Positions 34,425-47,400 of a stretch of DNA of 64,000 bases are shown one piece after another; position 1 is the stretch's first letter, and every line of letters begins with the position of its first letter. The position numbers and the translations under genes were made by a program. The stretch is from Epiperipatus broadwayi (taxonomy: Eukaryota > Onychophora > Udeonychophora > Euonychophora > Peripatidae). Location of the stretch: positions 10,166,154-10,230,153 of the forward strand of contig JAQFVV010012395.1 in the NCBI GenBank assembly GCA_028023455.1, in the 5' to 3' direction. Below the pieces are notes generated by a model. The model was not told the origin of the DNA, did not search any database, and worked only from the letters and a program-made list of their open reading frames with translations.

Positions 34425-35625
34425 CAAAAATAAAAATGCAAAACCACAAAACAATACAACACTAGATTAAATCCAAAATTTTACCAAAATCCTTACACAA
34501 CCATGGTTTCATTTACTACAAATAGACCTTCTCAAGTGAAAATCAAACTAAAGGAAATAACATATATATACACACAAAAACAAACCTTCCCATGATTCAC
34601 TTCAAACCCCACCTTCCCTTAATATCAAAAGAAGTCTTCATAAGATTGATAGCCTCAGAATCAAAAAGATTTATCATTAGAAGTCTCCTTTATTCTTCTT
34701 TTTAACTCATTCTTTTCATAAAAAATAACCTAAGCATTGTTAAACAATATTCTATGACCTGTATTCAATTCATGAATATATAAAGCTGAGTTAAGATACC
34801 TATATTTAACTCTACTTATATGAACCTTAATCCTTTCATAATAATTCTGATATTCAAAGAAGTCAATTTGCTGCTGAATATGTAGAATTGGGTTATAGTC
34901 ATGATTTTATTTAAAAAGTTGTATTTAATAATAATGTTTATAGTCATGATTTTGATGGTAAGAATTTTGTTGGTAAGGATAATGATTATATGTCATTACC
35001 ATTTAAGGCTTCAATATATAATTTGGTTTATAAGAGTAATCATTTGTTAGGTGGAAGGAAAGTTGCATGGAAGAAAGGTTCTGATTTGAATTCATTACTT
35101 AATGGTTCAAAACAGTCTATTGATAGTATGTCTACTCTTGGTATTGTTTATAAGATTCCATGTAGTTGTGATATATTTTATGTAGGCCAGAGTAAGTTTA
35201 GCCTTAATGAAAGGATTAAGGTTCATATAAGTAGAGTTAAACATAGATATCTTAACTCAGCTTTATATATTCATGAATTGAATACAGGTCATAGAATATT
35301 GTTTAACAATGCTTAGGTTATTTTTTATAAAAAGAATAGAGTTAAAAAGAAGAATAAAGAAGACTTTGATGATAAATCTTCTTGATTCTGAGTCTATCAA
35401 TCTTATGAAGACTTCTTTTGATATTATGGGAAGGTGGAGTTTGAAATGAATTATGGGAAGGTTTGTTTTTGTGTGTATATATATATATATGTTATTTCCT
35501 TTAGTTTGATTTTCACTTGAGAAGGTCTATTTGTAGTAGATGAAACCATGGTTGTGTAAGAATTTTGGTAAAATTTTGGATTTAATCTAGTATTGTATTG
35601 TTTTATGGTTTTGCACTTATTTAAA
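34425..35625. mobile_element. palindromic PLE 3' end (inverted arms of about 420 bp)
   Basis: Left arm 34425-34840 is the reverse complement of right arm 35205-35625, with a unique core of about 365 bp. The plus strand across core and right arm encodes a GIY-YIG nuclease. Each arm holds the motif CACTTGAGAAGG, hairpin TCTA...TAGA, GAAACCATGG, which folds like a hammerhead with an altered core. The element lies in the ATPase intron. Confidence 0.8.
34990..35316 (+). CDS. PLE GIY-YIG endonuclease fragment
   Basis: The 108-residue frame starts at the ATG at 34990. It contains a GIV-Y strand (TLGIVYKIPCSCDIFYVGQS), so both halves of the GIY-YIG signature are present (GIVY and FYVG), then NERIKVHISRVKHRY with the conserved Arg, and a distal LYIHELNTGHRILFNNA. 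The stop at 35314-35316 interrupts; VIFYKKNRVKKKNKEDF continues in the same frame behind it, where the conserved Glu helix would lie. Upstream codons to about 34905 are also coding-like but contain stops. A decayed PLE tail. Confidence 0.75.
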   Translation: MSLPFKASIYNLVYKSNHLLGGRKVAWKKGSDLNSLLNGSKQSIDSMSTLGIVYKIPCSCDIFYVGQSKFSLNERIKVHISRVKHRYLNSALYIHELNTGHRILFNNA

Positions 35626-35689
35626 AGTGGACATATACTCTATTATAAACACACATATTGAAATACAAGTGGAGTAGGATTCATTATAA

Positions 35690-37690
35690 ATAAAAATGGA
35701 AGAACAATATTGTGGAGATTGATGTGTATCGGACAGAGTGGCAAGATTAGTTATACAACTTAATAGCAGATACCAAATGCAGATAATTCAGGTTTATGCC
35801 CCAACAAGTTCTCATAGTGATGAAGTAGTAGAAGATTTTTATATGGATGTACAAAAGGCTTTGATCAGAGTAAACAACATTTTAAAATTTTATGGGAACT
35901 TTAATGCTAGAATTGGTAGACAAATGAAAGATGAAATTCTTAGGTAATTTTGTTATGGTAATAGAAATGAGAGAGGACATAGACTTGTGAGTTCAGAAAA
36001 GAAAAAAACTTTATATTATGAATTATTTTTGAGAAAAATGTTAAAAGAAAATGGACATGAAGCATCCAAATGAAGGTACACAGAATTGGTTATATTTTGA
36101 CTACAGAAAATACATATTTCAAGATTGTAATGTTTTAATAAATTTAAAACAGGAAGTGATCATCGATAGTAAGGTAAGTTACATGTTAATGTAAAACTAG
36201 AGAGACAAAAATTATTGAGAAAAACAATATTTACAGTTGATATTCCTAATCTTCAGAAACATTCTAATGAATTTAAATTAGAACTTACAAATAGGTTTAA
36301 GTGTTAGGAGATTTTGAACATGATTCAGATTTAATGAAATTAATATGAAAATAACTGATACACTTTAAAAACGCAACAAACATAAGAAAAAGCACAATTG
36401 ACTAATAAAATTTCTACTGAGACTAGAGAATTTATAAGAAAAGAAGGAATATGAAGATATACAAAAATGATGTATTAAAAAGAATTGAATATCTCGAATT
36501 TTGTAAAATGGTACGGAAAAGAGTTGAAAATGATATAAGAAAGTATAACTGTGAAATAGCAAGGAAAGCTGTAGAAGAAAATAAAAGTCTCAAAAATGTT
36601 AAACAACATTTTGGTATTGGTAGGAAATTTATATCCAATAAGAAAAAAGATGGAATTATTACTAAAAAGAGAATGAATCATAAATTGTAGAAGATTTTTA
36701 TCAAGAATTATATAGTAATAAAGAACAAGTACCTCCTATCCATACATCTCCAAGCCCAATTTTAAATAAAAGTGAGAATGCAATTAAGGTATGAAGAAAG
36801 GAAAGGCTCCAGGAAATGATAGAATTATAATTGATATATTAAAAGAAGCAGGTGAAGAAATAGAAACAATTTTAGCAAAGTTATATACCAAATGTCTAAA
36901 TGATAAAGATGTACCAGAAGATTGGAAGAATGCAGTAATAATATTAATATTTAAAAAAGGTGATAAAGAAGATATTAGAAATTACAGACTTATCAGCCTT
37001 TTATCAGTTTTATATAAAAATTTTACCAAGATAATTACAACTCGTCTACAGAGAACTTTGGATTTCCACCAACCAAGAGAACAAGCTGGATTTAAAAGTG
37101 GTTTTAGTACAATAGATCATATCCAGGTATTGAGAGAAGTCATAGAAAGGACAACTCATATGAGTTAGATCATTAAGTTTTGGATTTGTAGATTATGAAA
37201 AGGCATTCGATTCTATACACATTTCTTCAGTGATTAAAGCATTGGATCATCAAGGTATAGATCCAGGATATGTCATATTTTAAAGAATATTTATAAAAAG
37301 CAACAGCAACAATTAGATTACATAATGATACTGGAAAAACAACGTTGAGAAAGGTGAAGACAAGGGACTCCATACCCAAACTTTACCGTACTGCAAGAAG
37401 TATTTTGGATTAAAATGGGAAACTAAAGGAGGAAAGTAAAGGAGAGTATTTAAGTCATTTAGATTTCGAGATGATGAGTTGTTTTGCAAAAAGCTTCGGC
37501 TGCAGGAAATGTTGCAGGAGTTAGCAGATGAAAGTAGAAAGGGCAAAGAGTTACGTTTCCAAAATATGAAAATAAGATTGATTAGAGAATTGAGACGTTA
37601 CAAAACCTTGGCAGATTATTAAACAGAGGAAACATAAGGAGGAAATTAATCTAGAATTAAACTTGGTTGGGGCTTGAAAACTAAAAGGAA
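35690..37690 (+). pseudogene. RTE-type LINE relic (APE endonuclease and RT)
   Basis: AP-endonuclease remnant at 35738-35947: RYQMQIIQVYAPTSSHSDEV and later YGNFNARIG, the GDFNA-type motif. RT N-part at 36791-37168: KGKAPGNDRI, DWKNAVIILIFKKGD, NYRLISLLSVLYK, PREQAGFKSGFSTIDHIQ, all hallmarks of the RTE/BovB-like clade. Further palm fragments follow after stops and frameshifts to about 37620 (FVDYEKAFDSI, then GEYLSHLDF in place of a normal FADD region). The YADD-type catalytic segment is destroyed. An old dead copy in the ATPase intron. Confidence 0.75.
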
Positions 37691-37965
37691 CCTAGGTTTG
37701 AAAGGATGGTTTTTAACAAAGGTTACGACTTACTTATGGACTGAGACGGCCTTAGTAGAAGAGCATACAGGACTCAGACCACCAGGGGGGTTGGGAGTAA
37801 CAAGAAGGCAACGGGGGCAACAAACAGGGTTACGACCTTATTGAAAAAATAAAAGTTGAAGGGGGCGCTGCAGGAGAAAGAGGACAAGAAATAAACGAAT
37901 CCAAGAGAGAAAAGCCCGAAAGGACCACGAGAGGAGGATGAAGAGGGGGGGGGGAGAGAGGAATA
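37640..37965. other. purine-rich, GC-richer patch
   Basis: Unusually rich in G and C for this window, with CACCAGGGGGGTTGGGAG and a later GA-rich run ending in G9 and GAGAGAGG. One plus frame (TTYLWTETALVEEHTG and on) is open for about 40 codons, but I recognise no product. It may be the 3' region of the RTE element or a separate insert. Confidence 0.3.
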
Positions 37966-37974
37966 TATATTTTT

Positions 37975-38025
<51 letters not shown>
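37975..38025. repeat. (TA)n microsatellite
   Basis: About 45 bp of TA dinucleotides. The following 38050-39640 is AT-rich intron sequence in which I recognise nothing beyond faint echoes of dispersed repeats. Confidence 0.95.
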
Positions 38026-38027
<2 letters not shown>

Positions 38028-39654
38028 TAAGTAATGCATAAGAAATTTGGATTCTATTGAATTATAATATCACTACCTTAAAAAATGTGAAAAACTGTGG
38101 CTTTGTCTCCAGCTAATTTAAACAGAAATAAATTTGGCCAACAATATTTGAGAGAGGCAGTGTATGATATGACAGATCTAATAGATGGATATCAATAAAT
38201 TCTGGTCACTTTGCTATATATAATAGTATCCTATAAATCCCACAAGCATTAGCATATGACTTTTTCACTTTCTTCCAAAAGCAAATTCCTTTTCCTTACT
38301 CTTGCAATATTTATTACCAGCTTGAGTTATCAATGGACACCAGATGGTAGAGGGTTATAATATTCCCATTGCCAGAATAATTTATTGATTTTGTGTTTAT
38401 CTATGAGACTAGGATTCAAAGCTAGAATTAATTTAACTTACATATCTAGAAGCCACATTTATACAAGTGAATTAAGTTAAAACCAAAACCTTATAATTAT
38501 CATTTCAGCCTATTAGTTCAAATACTATAAAGGAATAAAATATGACTGATAGATTAAGTGCATTGAATCCAGAGTTGAATTCCAATTGTCATTGATGCAA
38601 GAAAATCACAGAAACAGATCTAATGATGGAAATATTATGGAAATATGTCATCTGAGATCCATTGATTACTCACACTTATAATAGCTGGTTCTACAAATGA
38701 GTGAAAAGAGCTCTTGTAACATCCTGCTAATTATTAAGAACAATTTGAAAAAGTATTCTATCTGAATGTGCCTAAAGACACAAGAAAATTTTTTTTTTAA
38801 TTTGTTCTTGTTGAAAGTTCAGTTAGATAAATTGTTTTGCCTAGACTTCATCCAACTTTGAATTCAGATTATTTGAAGGTGGCCATAACATTTAACACAG
38901 CAAATCCCTCTATTCTCATTACTTTAAATCATGTGATGTATTGTTGGTCATGTGACATTTAGCTGACTCTAATTATGCTAAGTATTGACATATATATATA
39001 TGATATAATTAGAATTTGTTTTTACTTCATAGATATGCTAACTGATGTAATTATTTATATCCCACAATTCTAAATCATATATTGCTTATATATCCTTAAT
39101 ATATTAATACTTACTTACTGGTCTTTTGCACAAACTAAATTCACAACATATAGCTGCACCTGTAAAATTGAGTACATTATTTAAAAGTAGTTAATATCTA
39201 ATCTTGTTGAAAAATTATCAGTTCTCATGTATTATTTTTATTAAAATAGCTTGTGAATTTTAGCAAGGTTTAGATCATCTTTAGGCTTAATATTAAATAT
39301 TTATGATAATGGATTTATATAAAAATTTATGTAATATATATTAAGGCTATAACCTTAAGACTATGCACCTAAAATTCGATAGTAGGGACCTCTACAAATC
39401 TAAACACAAGATTAATGACTTTAAAAGACAAGTTAGTGACAAAATATATAGTTGATGAAGACAGTTTAAGGAGAAATTCAAATTAAATGGTTTTCTGCTA
39501 TTTTTCTTTCTGATCAACTATTAAGTATTTTATTCATCATTTTTATTATTTGTTTAATTGTGTTTATGATTATATATTATGTATTGTTATATATTATCTG
39601 TGTGCACACATAATTATATCTATACAAATAAAAATTATTTTTGTTTTTATGCAG

Positions 39655-39789
39655 TTTGCAATTGTTGTAAGAGATAATGTCAAACAAACAATTCGCTGTG
39701 AGGAAGTCGTAAAAGGTGATATAGTAGAAATTAAATTTGGAGATCGTATTCCAGCAGATATTAGGGTAATTACAGCCCAGGGATTCAAG
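39655..39789 (+). CDS. ATP1A: Na+/K+-ATPase alpha subunit, exon of the actuator domain (first part)
   Basis: The 135-bp exon, phase 0 at both ends, begins after TTTTTATGCAG and ends before GTACTT. It encodes 45 residues, [20 protein letters not shown] to RVITAQGFK, containing the conserved [17 protein letters not shown] core of the P-type ATPase actuator (A) domain. Length and phase match the vertebrate exon as I remember it. The intron before it is 9.0 kb and holds a SINE, a PLE and an RTE relic. [10 protein letters not shown] rather than the vertebrate GGDRIPADLR favours an invertebrate. Confidence 0.95.
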
Positions 39790-40309
39790 GTACTTATTTT
39801 TAATATATGACCGTAGTGATTCTTAAATTTGAATAGAATTATATCTTCAGTTATTATTATTAATGCTATTATTTTTTGTGTGCAGTTACAGCATTTTTAA
39901 ATTTGTACATAAATATTGTTTGAAAAATAATTAATAAAGCAAGTCATATATAACATGACATTACTTTTATGAGTTGTAATTACAAATCACATAGAGTAAA
40001 TATTAACATAAATTAAATGGGTTATGAGAAATATTTAAAATCTCTATCCAGAACACTCTGATAGAATTTATTTTCATAACCCACTTATTTTAGAATTACT
40101 TTTCATTTAAAATTTAACTACAAATAAATATCAATATATATACAACATTTATCAAGAAATCCAAAAATTATTGTGAAATGTGAAAGTTTGAATTTTAATA
40201 ACTTCAGTTATCTGATTAATAAAAGTTCAATAAACAACACTGAAAATATAGTCATTGAAATTTTAAAAGAGTGGAATTTATTTTTAAACTGCACTGTGAC
40301 TGTTATCAC

Positions 40310-40490
40310 CACATGATCACTATTTCTTATGCTTTCACAGCCTGTTAACACAGTACCAACTTTCTCCTTAGAATATTGCCACTTAGTAAATCAATAAATG
40401 CATTGATTACTATGGCTTGCACTAGGTTGAGGTATTATACGGAGAAAGTTGTTACTCTGTTAACAGTTATTATGTGGGATAAATTATTCA
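40310..40490. repeat. FB1 fold-back repeat, short copy
   Basis: A palindrome around about 40400: ATCACTATTTCTTATGCTTT, CTGTTAACA and TTTCTCC on the left mirror GGAGAAAG, TGTTAACAG and the following bases on the right. Landmarks match the FB1 family at 25.56-27.17 kb. Confidence 0.5.
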
Positions 40491-40898
40491 ATTCACCAGT
40501 TGCATAGAGCTTGAATAATTTGTCAATGCATTTCAGATATAAATCTATGACCAACTAGAGTCTTTGATCATTAAAAATGTTTTTACGTAACCATAAAAAA
40601 ATGCCTTGGTATTGGATCAGATGACAAAGGATGGACAAGAAAGAACACTCCATCATCATTTATTTTTACTGACATATATACATCATAAAAATTAAAAATA
40701 AAATGTTCAATATCTCATTTTTTAAAGGTCTTACCAAGAAAATATATATATATAGCCTTTAGACATTTGATAGTTCACTTGATAAATAAAGATTATACAT
40801 GAAATGATACATAATAAAATGGTTGGAGTTTCTGCACTGGCTAATAATTGAGTTATTGTGGAATTGAGATAAAGGTTGTACTGATAATATATATATAT

Positions 40899-41147
40899 GA
40901 TCAATAGATGAAGCTTTACCAAGACCTCCAAACAAGCGTATTTTTGTTTACATAAACGTCAGAGTCAGAATTTCACTGTCTCTTTCATTGGCTCCACCCT
41001 CAGATCAGCTGATTTGCTATCATCAGCTTGAAATCACCTGATATGAGGGTGGAGCCAATGAAAGAGACAGTGAATTCTGACTCTGACGTTTATGTAAACA
41101 AAAATACGCATGTTTGGAGGTCTTGGTAAAGCTCCATCTATTGATCA
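40899..41147. mobile_element. fold-back MITE with near-perfect 104-bp arms
   Basis: Arm 40899-41002 (starting GATCAATAGATG, ending CCACCCTCA) is the reverse complement of 41044-41147 with only a few mismatches, around a 41-bp loop. There is no coding capacity. It lies in the 2.2-kb ATPase intron between the two actuator-domain exons, and a transcript through it could form a long hairpin. Confidence 0.85.
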
Positions 41148-42034
41148 TAAATACAAGCGACAGCAAGTTTACGTATATAAAACTTGTTTTTGTTTTTCAT
41201 ATATATATATATAAGTTTATATTTGAAATTTTAATAAATAAATTATGGACACTTGGTAACAATGTTTGGTATTAAAACACCAAAATGACTAACCAAATAT
41301 ATTCAGTTGTTCTATGTGATATTTTTACTTCATTTGGATTAATCTATGAATTTCTAGTTCTCGAGTGAGCCATTATCACAAATGGTCTATGCTACTTAAA
41401 ACATTTGAACCCTTACTCTGTATGATTTTTTTCAACTCTAAATTTGAAGATTCAGAACCCTTGTAGAAAAACTTCCAAATTTTTTATCTGCTAGGCAGAA
41501 TATTTATAGTCATTCAATGTGGGCATAGGCGAATGCACTTTTCACACTATCATGATATGCTGTGGCGGGGGGGGGGGGAGTGGATAGGAGGCATTAATTG
41601 TTTTCTAACTATCAGCAACATTGTTCTTTTTCCCATAATTTTATAATAATTCAAAAAAATACAACCAGTGTAATCACTATATGCTACCATACTACAAAGA
41701 CCATCTCCTCATTGGCAATGAAAGTATTCTTTTTTTTTTTTGTTTATATTGAATTTAAAATTATACAGATAATTTATTTAAAAGATGTATAATCTTTTTT
41801 AATTTTAGATTGAGTAATGTGAAAACTTCATTATATATATATATAGTTTTTAATTTAACAAGTCTTTCCTAAATATTTCCACATATAATGCATTTTTAAA
41901 TACTATTCTTTGTTTTTGATTATTTAAATCCCATAATATTTATATTATTGTTTGTCGTATTATTGCGATTATATAAATAGAAAGAAACAGAAAGTATATA
42001 ACTAGAAAAGTAAAAGTACTTTTTATATTAATAG

Positions 42035-42152
42035 GTAGATAATTCTTCACTTACGGGAGAATCCGAACCTCAAACACGAACTCCAGACTTCACTCATGAT
42101 AATCCATTAGAAACAAGAAATATTGCCTTTTTTTCAACAAATGCAGTTGAAG
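42035..42152 (+). CDS. ATP1A: Na+/K+-ATPase alpha subunit, exon with TGES motif
   Basis: The 118-bp exon begins in phase 0 after AATAG and ends in phase 1 before GTAAAT. It encodes [19 protein letters not shown] to [13 protein letters not shown] is the actuator loop that drives dephosphorylation of the aspartyl-phosphate. The split glycine codon (G plus GA) is completed by the exon at 60411. Length and phase again match vertebrate ATP1A. The next intron is 18.3 kb and holds four retroelements. Confidence 0.97.
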
Positions 42153-42254
42153 GTAAATCACAAACAATATGTAGTTTTATATGCCCAATTTTATCTTATC
42201 TAGCAGTCAAATATCTTTATAATGTTATGTTTTTGATTTAAAATATCTTTGTCA

Positions 42255-42355
42255 AGCGTTGTTAACCGAGAGGGCAGCGCAGTCGCCTTGCAAGCAAGTA
42301 GTTGGTTGCAGACGGTTGTGGGTTCGCCTCCCGGTCGATGCTATGACATATGAAA
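42255..42355 (+). repeat. tRNA-derived SINE, copy 3
   Basis: GTTAACCGAGAGGGCAGCG A-box region, GGTTCGCCTCC B box, CGATGCTATGACATATGAAA tail. Flanking AAATATCTTT and ATATATCTTTT may be a degraded target-site duplication. Confidence 0.8.
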
Positions 42356-43559
42356 TATATATATATCTTTTAAAACAGTAGCTAAATCTACTATTTCAGA
42401 TTATTAACTAAAATATTGGTAGATGTTTATGAAAATTTCTTTACAAATAGGCATAATATTATTTACATATATTTATAATTTCTGTATATTTGGTAATTTC
42501 ATTAATTAGAAAATAAAATCATCTATTTTTTTATTCTAGATGCTAAAGTGTAAGTATAAAATAAAATCAGTTGGATATTAAATGATAATGAATGCTTCTA
42601 CAGGTTTTTTGACTGTTTCTGTAACCAGAAATAGATCACAACATCTAAAAACTGACTGTATACATCTGACAATTTTGCAATCTAATGCCAATTGAATTTG
42701 ATCAAAGCTTATTCTTTGATATCAAAAATGGAGAAAGATTATTATATCGGGCTGTATTATTTCTCATTTTTGTACTTTCCAAACAAAATATTGCAATAAT
42801 TTTTACTTTATCTTAATTATATAGGAAGGATCATCTTTACCCACAAACATCTCATGTTTATGGATGTTATATTTACAATTGATTTTTGGCTAACTGATCT
42901 TCATCAAAGAAGAGGGGGGTTACTCTAGCAAAGTAATTATTTAAATTTCATGATATAAGGCTTTTGAATTAAAATTCTCTACTGCTTATCCATTTTTATA
43001 TATAGGAATAATTACAATTTGCAGACATTTAAATAAGCTTTGGTTCTGTAGATTCCACTATCTAGTGCTTTTAGAAGATAGTACCAAAGTTAATAAATAC
43101 TTTAATCATAAGCTCAAGTTCGTTTTCTTGTTTAACTATAAAGCTCTGAATTAAATTCAGCAAATATTTGTTTTAAAGAATGTAATTTACTGTATAAACC
43201 ATTAATCTTTCAGCACAAAAATAATATATACCAAACTGTCATATGCCAGAAGTTTCTGTGCAAAGCCACATACTTAGAAACTATGAATATATGATATGAC
43301 TTATACATTAGACAGAAGTGACATCTTTATTAACAAACATTCATTTATGTAATATTTTTCCAAATGATCTAAAGTGCTGATAATAAAGGTTAGTTTAATA
43401 TATGTATATAAGAATGTTTATTGCTGAAAGTAATCTTCCAATTATATGTAAAGTCTGCAAGATTACTTTCAATTAAACTAGCTTCAGCCATAACTTTATG
43501 CAAGCATGGCGAAATATCAACATATGTGATAGTTTTAATAAATATAGATTTTAAAATCA

Positions 43560-43680
43560 CTATAACATCACATGATCAGCATATTCTATGCTTACACAAA
43601 CCTTCTTGCATCCATTGATTTCTAAGGCTTGCAATAGGTTGCACTACTGTGTGGAGATTTTGTTATTTGGACAATGACTG
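43560..43680. repeat. FB1 fold-back repeat, short copy
   Basis: Landmarks ATCACATGATCAGCATA, TTCTTGCATCCATTGATTTC and GCACTACTGTGTGGAG match the FB1 family. The surrounding 42360-44480 is otherwise AT-rich intron with nothing recognised. Confidence 0.5.
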
Positions 43681-44479
43681 ACTTACTATGCTGATATGGC
43701 TGATTTGTTATGCAAGATAAGTTAAAGTTTTATTTATTTTTAATATCATCTGAAAAAATTTCTGTTGTTGGAAAATATTTGTATAGTGAGTGCATAAGAA
43801 AAGAAAGTTGGAATGCAGAGAGATAAATTTAATTGGATTTGGAAAGAAAAGAAATATTGCTAATGTTTGAAAAGTGATACCCTGCAATAAGAAAAAAAAT
43901 CTATGATATCTCACTGTAAATGTGTCTGAAAAGAGACCTGAAATATTGCTAGTATTTATGATATATAGTATCAACATGGGCTAGCTTGCAAATGTTGATA
44001 ACTATTTTTGAAATATATTAATAGCATAATATACTTAATTACCACTATACACTGTATACCTTAGACAAACTTGCCATACTTCTTAGTGTTATGGGAATCG
44101 CAGGTTTGGAATTCTTGTTCCAAGAGGAAGACAGAAAATAGAACAGTTACGTGATAAAAATGAAGAGTCAATCATGACTCAAGACAGAAAAAAAAAGGTT
44201 AGAAATCAAAAATCAATAGAAGAAAATGCAATAATATACCTAACATCAGTAGATAATACATTCAGGTAGTATGATATAAATAAGAAAAAAACTATAAATA
44301 GAATTTCTCACAAAGGAAATTCAAACCTATTCAGATCCAAAACTACACAATCAAAAAGGAAAAAATGAAGAAATGGTCAATAAAAATCAAGAACAGATGG
44401 TAGATATGTCTATGGAATGCCAGACTTGGTTGTTAACTCTAATCATTTTTTGTCTCTATATGTAGAAATCAGCTAAAAT

Positions 44480-47400
44480 CATAGAATATATATATATATT
44501 AAATGAAACTTAAAAATTGGCTCCTTCAATATTAGAGGCTTGAATTCAAAAGCTAAGATCTCAATTATCAAGGTGGATACATATTGTAAAACATCAAGTG
44601 CTAGGATTCCTAGAAGCCAAAATATATTTTGACTCACAGGTTGATCTATCAGCATATCTAGATAGACATGGATACTCAAGTTTTTTCACAAATCTTATTA
44701 TCACCTTTTCCAGGTACTGGAATAGTAATAGCAAGAAACTGTCCATTCTCAGCATTTAAAATACTGTATCAAGATACCAATTTTTTGATAGTATTATTAC
44801 AGCATACAGCAATTGCAATAAATATAATCTATGTTTATATTCTACCAGATCCAATTGTAATAAATCTGTTAATATTAGTAATAAATTCAATGTTTGTTAA
44901 CTGCCCACACCCAACAATTCTTCTAAAAAATTTAACATGTCTTACCAAAAAAATTTTTTAAATGGATTCATATACTTCCCTTTCCATTAAGGTGTGAAGA
45001 AAATTATCTGCCACCAAATTCAATATCCTTTAATAATGGAACATTTAATTATTAATCAATCTACTGTTTTTCTAACCTGTTCTTCATCGGCATGGGAATA
45101 TCTCACTCTGTTCCTTAATGCTATCCAATCACTGTACAGTTATATTTGATTTAGACTTAGATCTAAGCAGAATTTCCAATGGGGCAATCAGTAGAACAAT
45201 GAGAATCCTCCTTTCATCAAGAACTTCAAAATTTATATTCTCAGAAACATATATCCAGATATTTAAATTACAACAACTAACCTTAGATCCAGTGCAAGCA
45301 TGGTTGGCATTTTTAAATATTTTATCCCATACAATAAATTATATTACTAGACCCACACAACCACCAGCAAGTCTCTTGTTGCCTTCAGGTGAACTCCATA
45401 AAAGGATTACCCAATACACTCCATCTTAAGACAATAAAACATATACATTTTTTTATTCAAAATGTACAAGGCAACATTGAAAACACTTAAAGAATAGAAA
45501 AACATTTCTATCTAATGCCTACACATTGCCAAAATAGTAAATAAGATGAGCATTAGTTTGCCTACCAAAAACATAAGTCCCTTCAGCTATAATATTTGGT
45601 AGGTCAACCATAACTGGAGATAATGTGCTGCAAATAATAGCCAGCCATGATAAACAAAAGTTACAAGACACAAACTTATATAAGCTTTCCCTCTTTTTCT
45701 AGGAGATCATGAATACCAAGATATATTTAGTCCAAATGATTTTCCTCCAAAAATTGCCACAATGCAAGATTCACATCTTCCAGGAATATACGGTACCCCA
45801 AGATTTGTTTTTTGCACATCTCAGTCAATTTATATCACCCCTGCTGGCAGAGATGGTAAACTTTCTTTCAAAAAGAATCTACATAACCCAAATATTATAT
45901 CCAATATCACTCATGGCTTTTCTTAAAACTCAAAATATACCATCCCTCTATTTAAGACTAATATCCATGTGGCCTTTGGGAATAAAAATTCTAGAATCTG
46001 CAATAAAAGATAAAATAGAACCCTATCTATTACCTCATTTCTCACATACCCAGTTGGAAAGAAAGGGGAGATCAGTGGCATAAGCTGCACTTCTGTTCCA
46101 AGCAATATTTGAAATAATTTGAAACATAAAAAAAAAAACAATCCTATAGTGGTACAATTAGATATCTCTTCTGCATTTGATGCATTACCCACAGATATAT
46201 TATTACAAACATTAGCAGAAACAGAAATGTCAAAATCAATCATTTATCTAATTGCAAATCTCCTTATGAGTTGAGAAATACAAATCACACTTAATGGTAA
46301 GACATCAATAACTTTTATTATGCATCAGTCTATTCCACAAGGCTCTCCACTCAGTGCACTTGTCATTTAGAACATGCACAAATTCTTTACTATTTAGCAA
46401 TAGAAAAAGGTATTTAAGGAATATTCTTCCCAGCTATAAATACTAAAGTATCCAACATTGTCTATATGGATGACATCACAGTTTTTCTCATCACAAAAAC
46501 CAAATCCCATTTCTTATTAGATATATTTAAAAAGGATTCGAATAAATACAAGCTCCATTTCAATATGGAAAAATCTTGTGCATGGTGACAAAAACAAGGA
46601 GGAACACAATCAATTATTTCAGAGTAAACCCTCCAAATTTCTTGGTTTTCCTTCCTATTTGAGTTCCTTAGCTATGAGAATAAGCTTACAAGAAAAACTA
46701 AAGCAAAAAACAAACCAGCTGGTTTCATCTTTGGATAAAACATATTTATCAATATACTCAAAAACATTCCTTTTTAATCAGTTAATCATCACAAAAATAA
46801 CATTTTACCAACCCATAGTAAAACTCACAAAGCAGCCTAAATATATACCCAGTTTGCAGAAAACGTCTGTGGGCAACAAAAACTGTAGCCATCTCCATAC
46901 AACAATTGCTACACCCAACAGATGAAAATGGTCTAGGATTACACTTATTACAAGTATTTCATATACAGAAAATCTGAAATCTACTATTATCATTTTCAGT
47001 CATGTATTCACCAATCCAAAACTCACTAAAAATACATCCAACTGATGCATCACCTTCCATCAATAAATATATGGTCCAACTTATTAGATTCATTCAAAGA
47101 TAATGTGAATATAAAACTAATAATATGACAATCAAGAATCAATTACTGGGAGACATACAGACTTGCGGCCTTCAATAACCTTTTCCTGACATAAACAATA
47201 AACAGTTGATCAGGAAAATCAAACTGTTTTTTTTGGAACTCAAATTCTTTGATTTTTTGCTCAAACTCAACCTTAATGCATTACCCACAGCGCACTTCTT
47301 AAAATTTAGAAGGGGATATATCATTAATGATACATGTTCATTATGCCACAGAGAAAAAAAAACTCATATTTTCTTCAAGAATGTATTGGCCTCGCAAACT

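Noticed and set aside
40985-41050. CTGATGA-like sequence in the loop of the MITE (minus strand)
   Set aside because: No GAAA box or stem III; the bases belong to a short palindrome.
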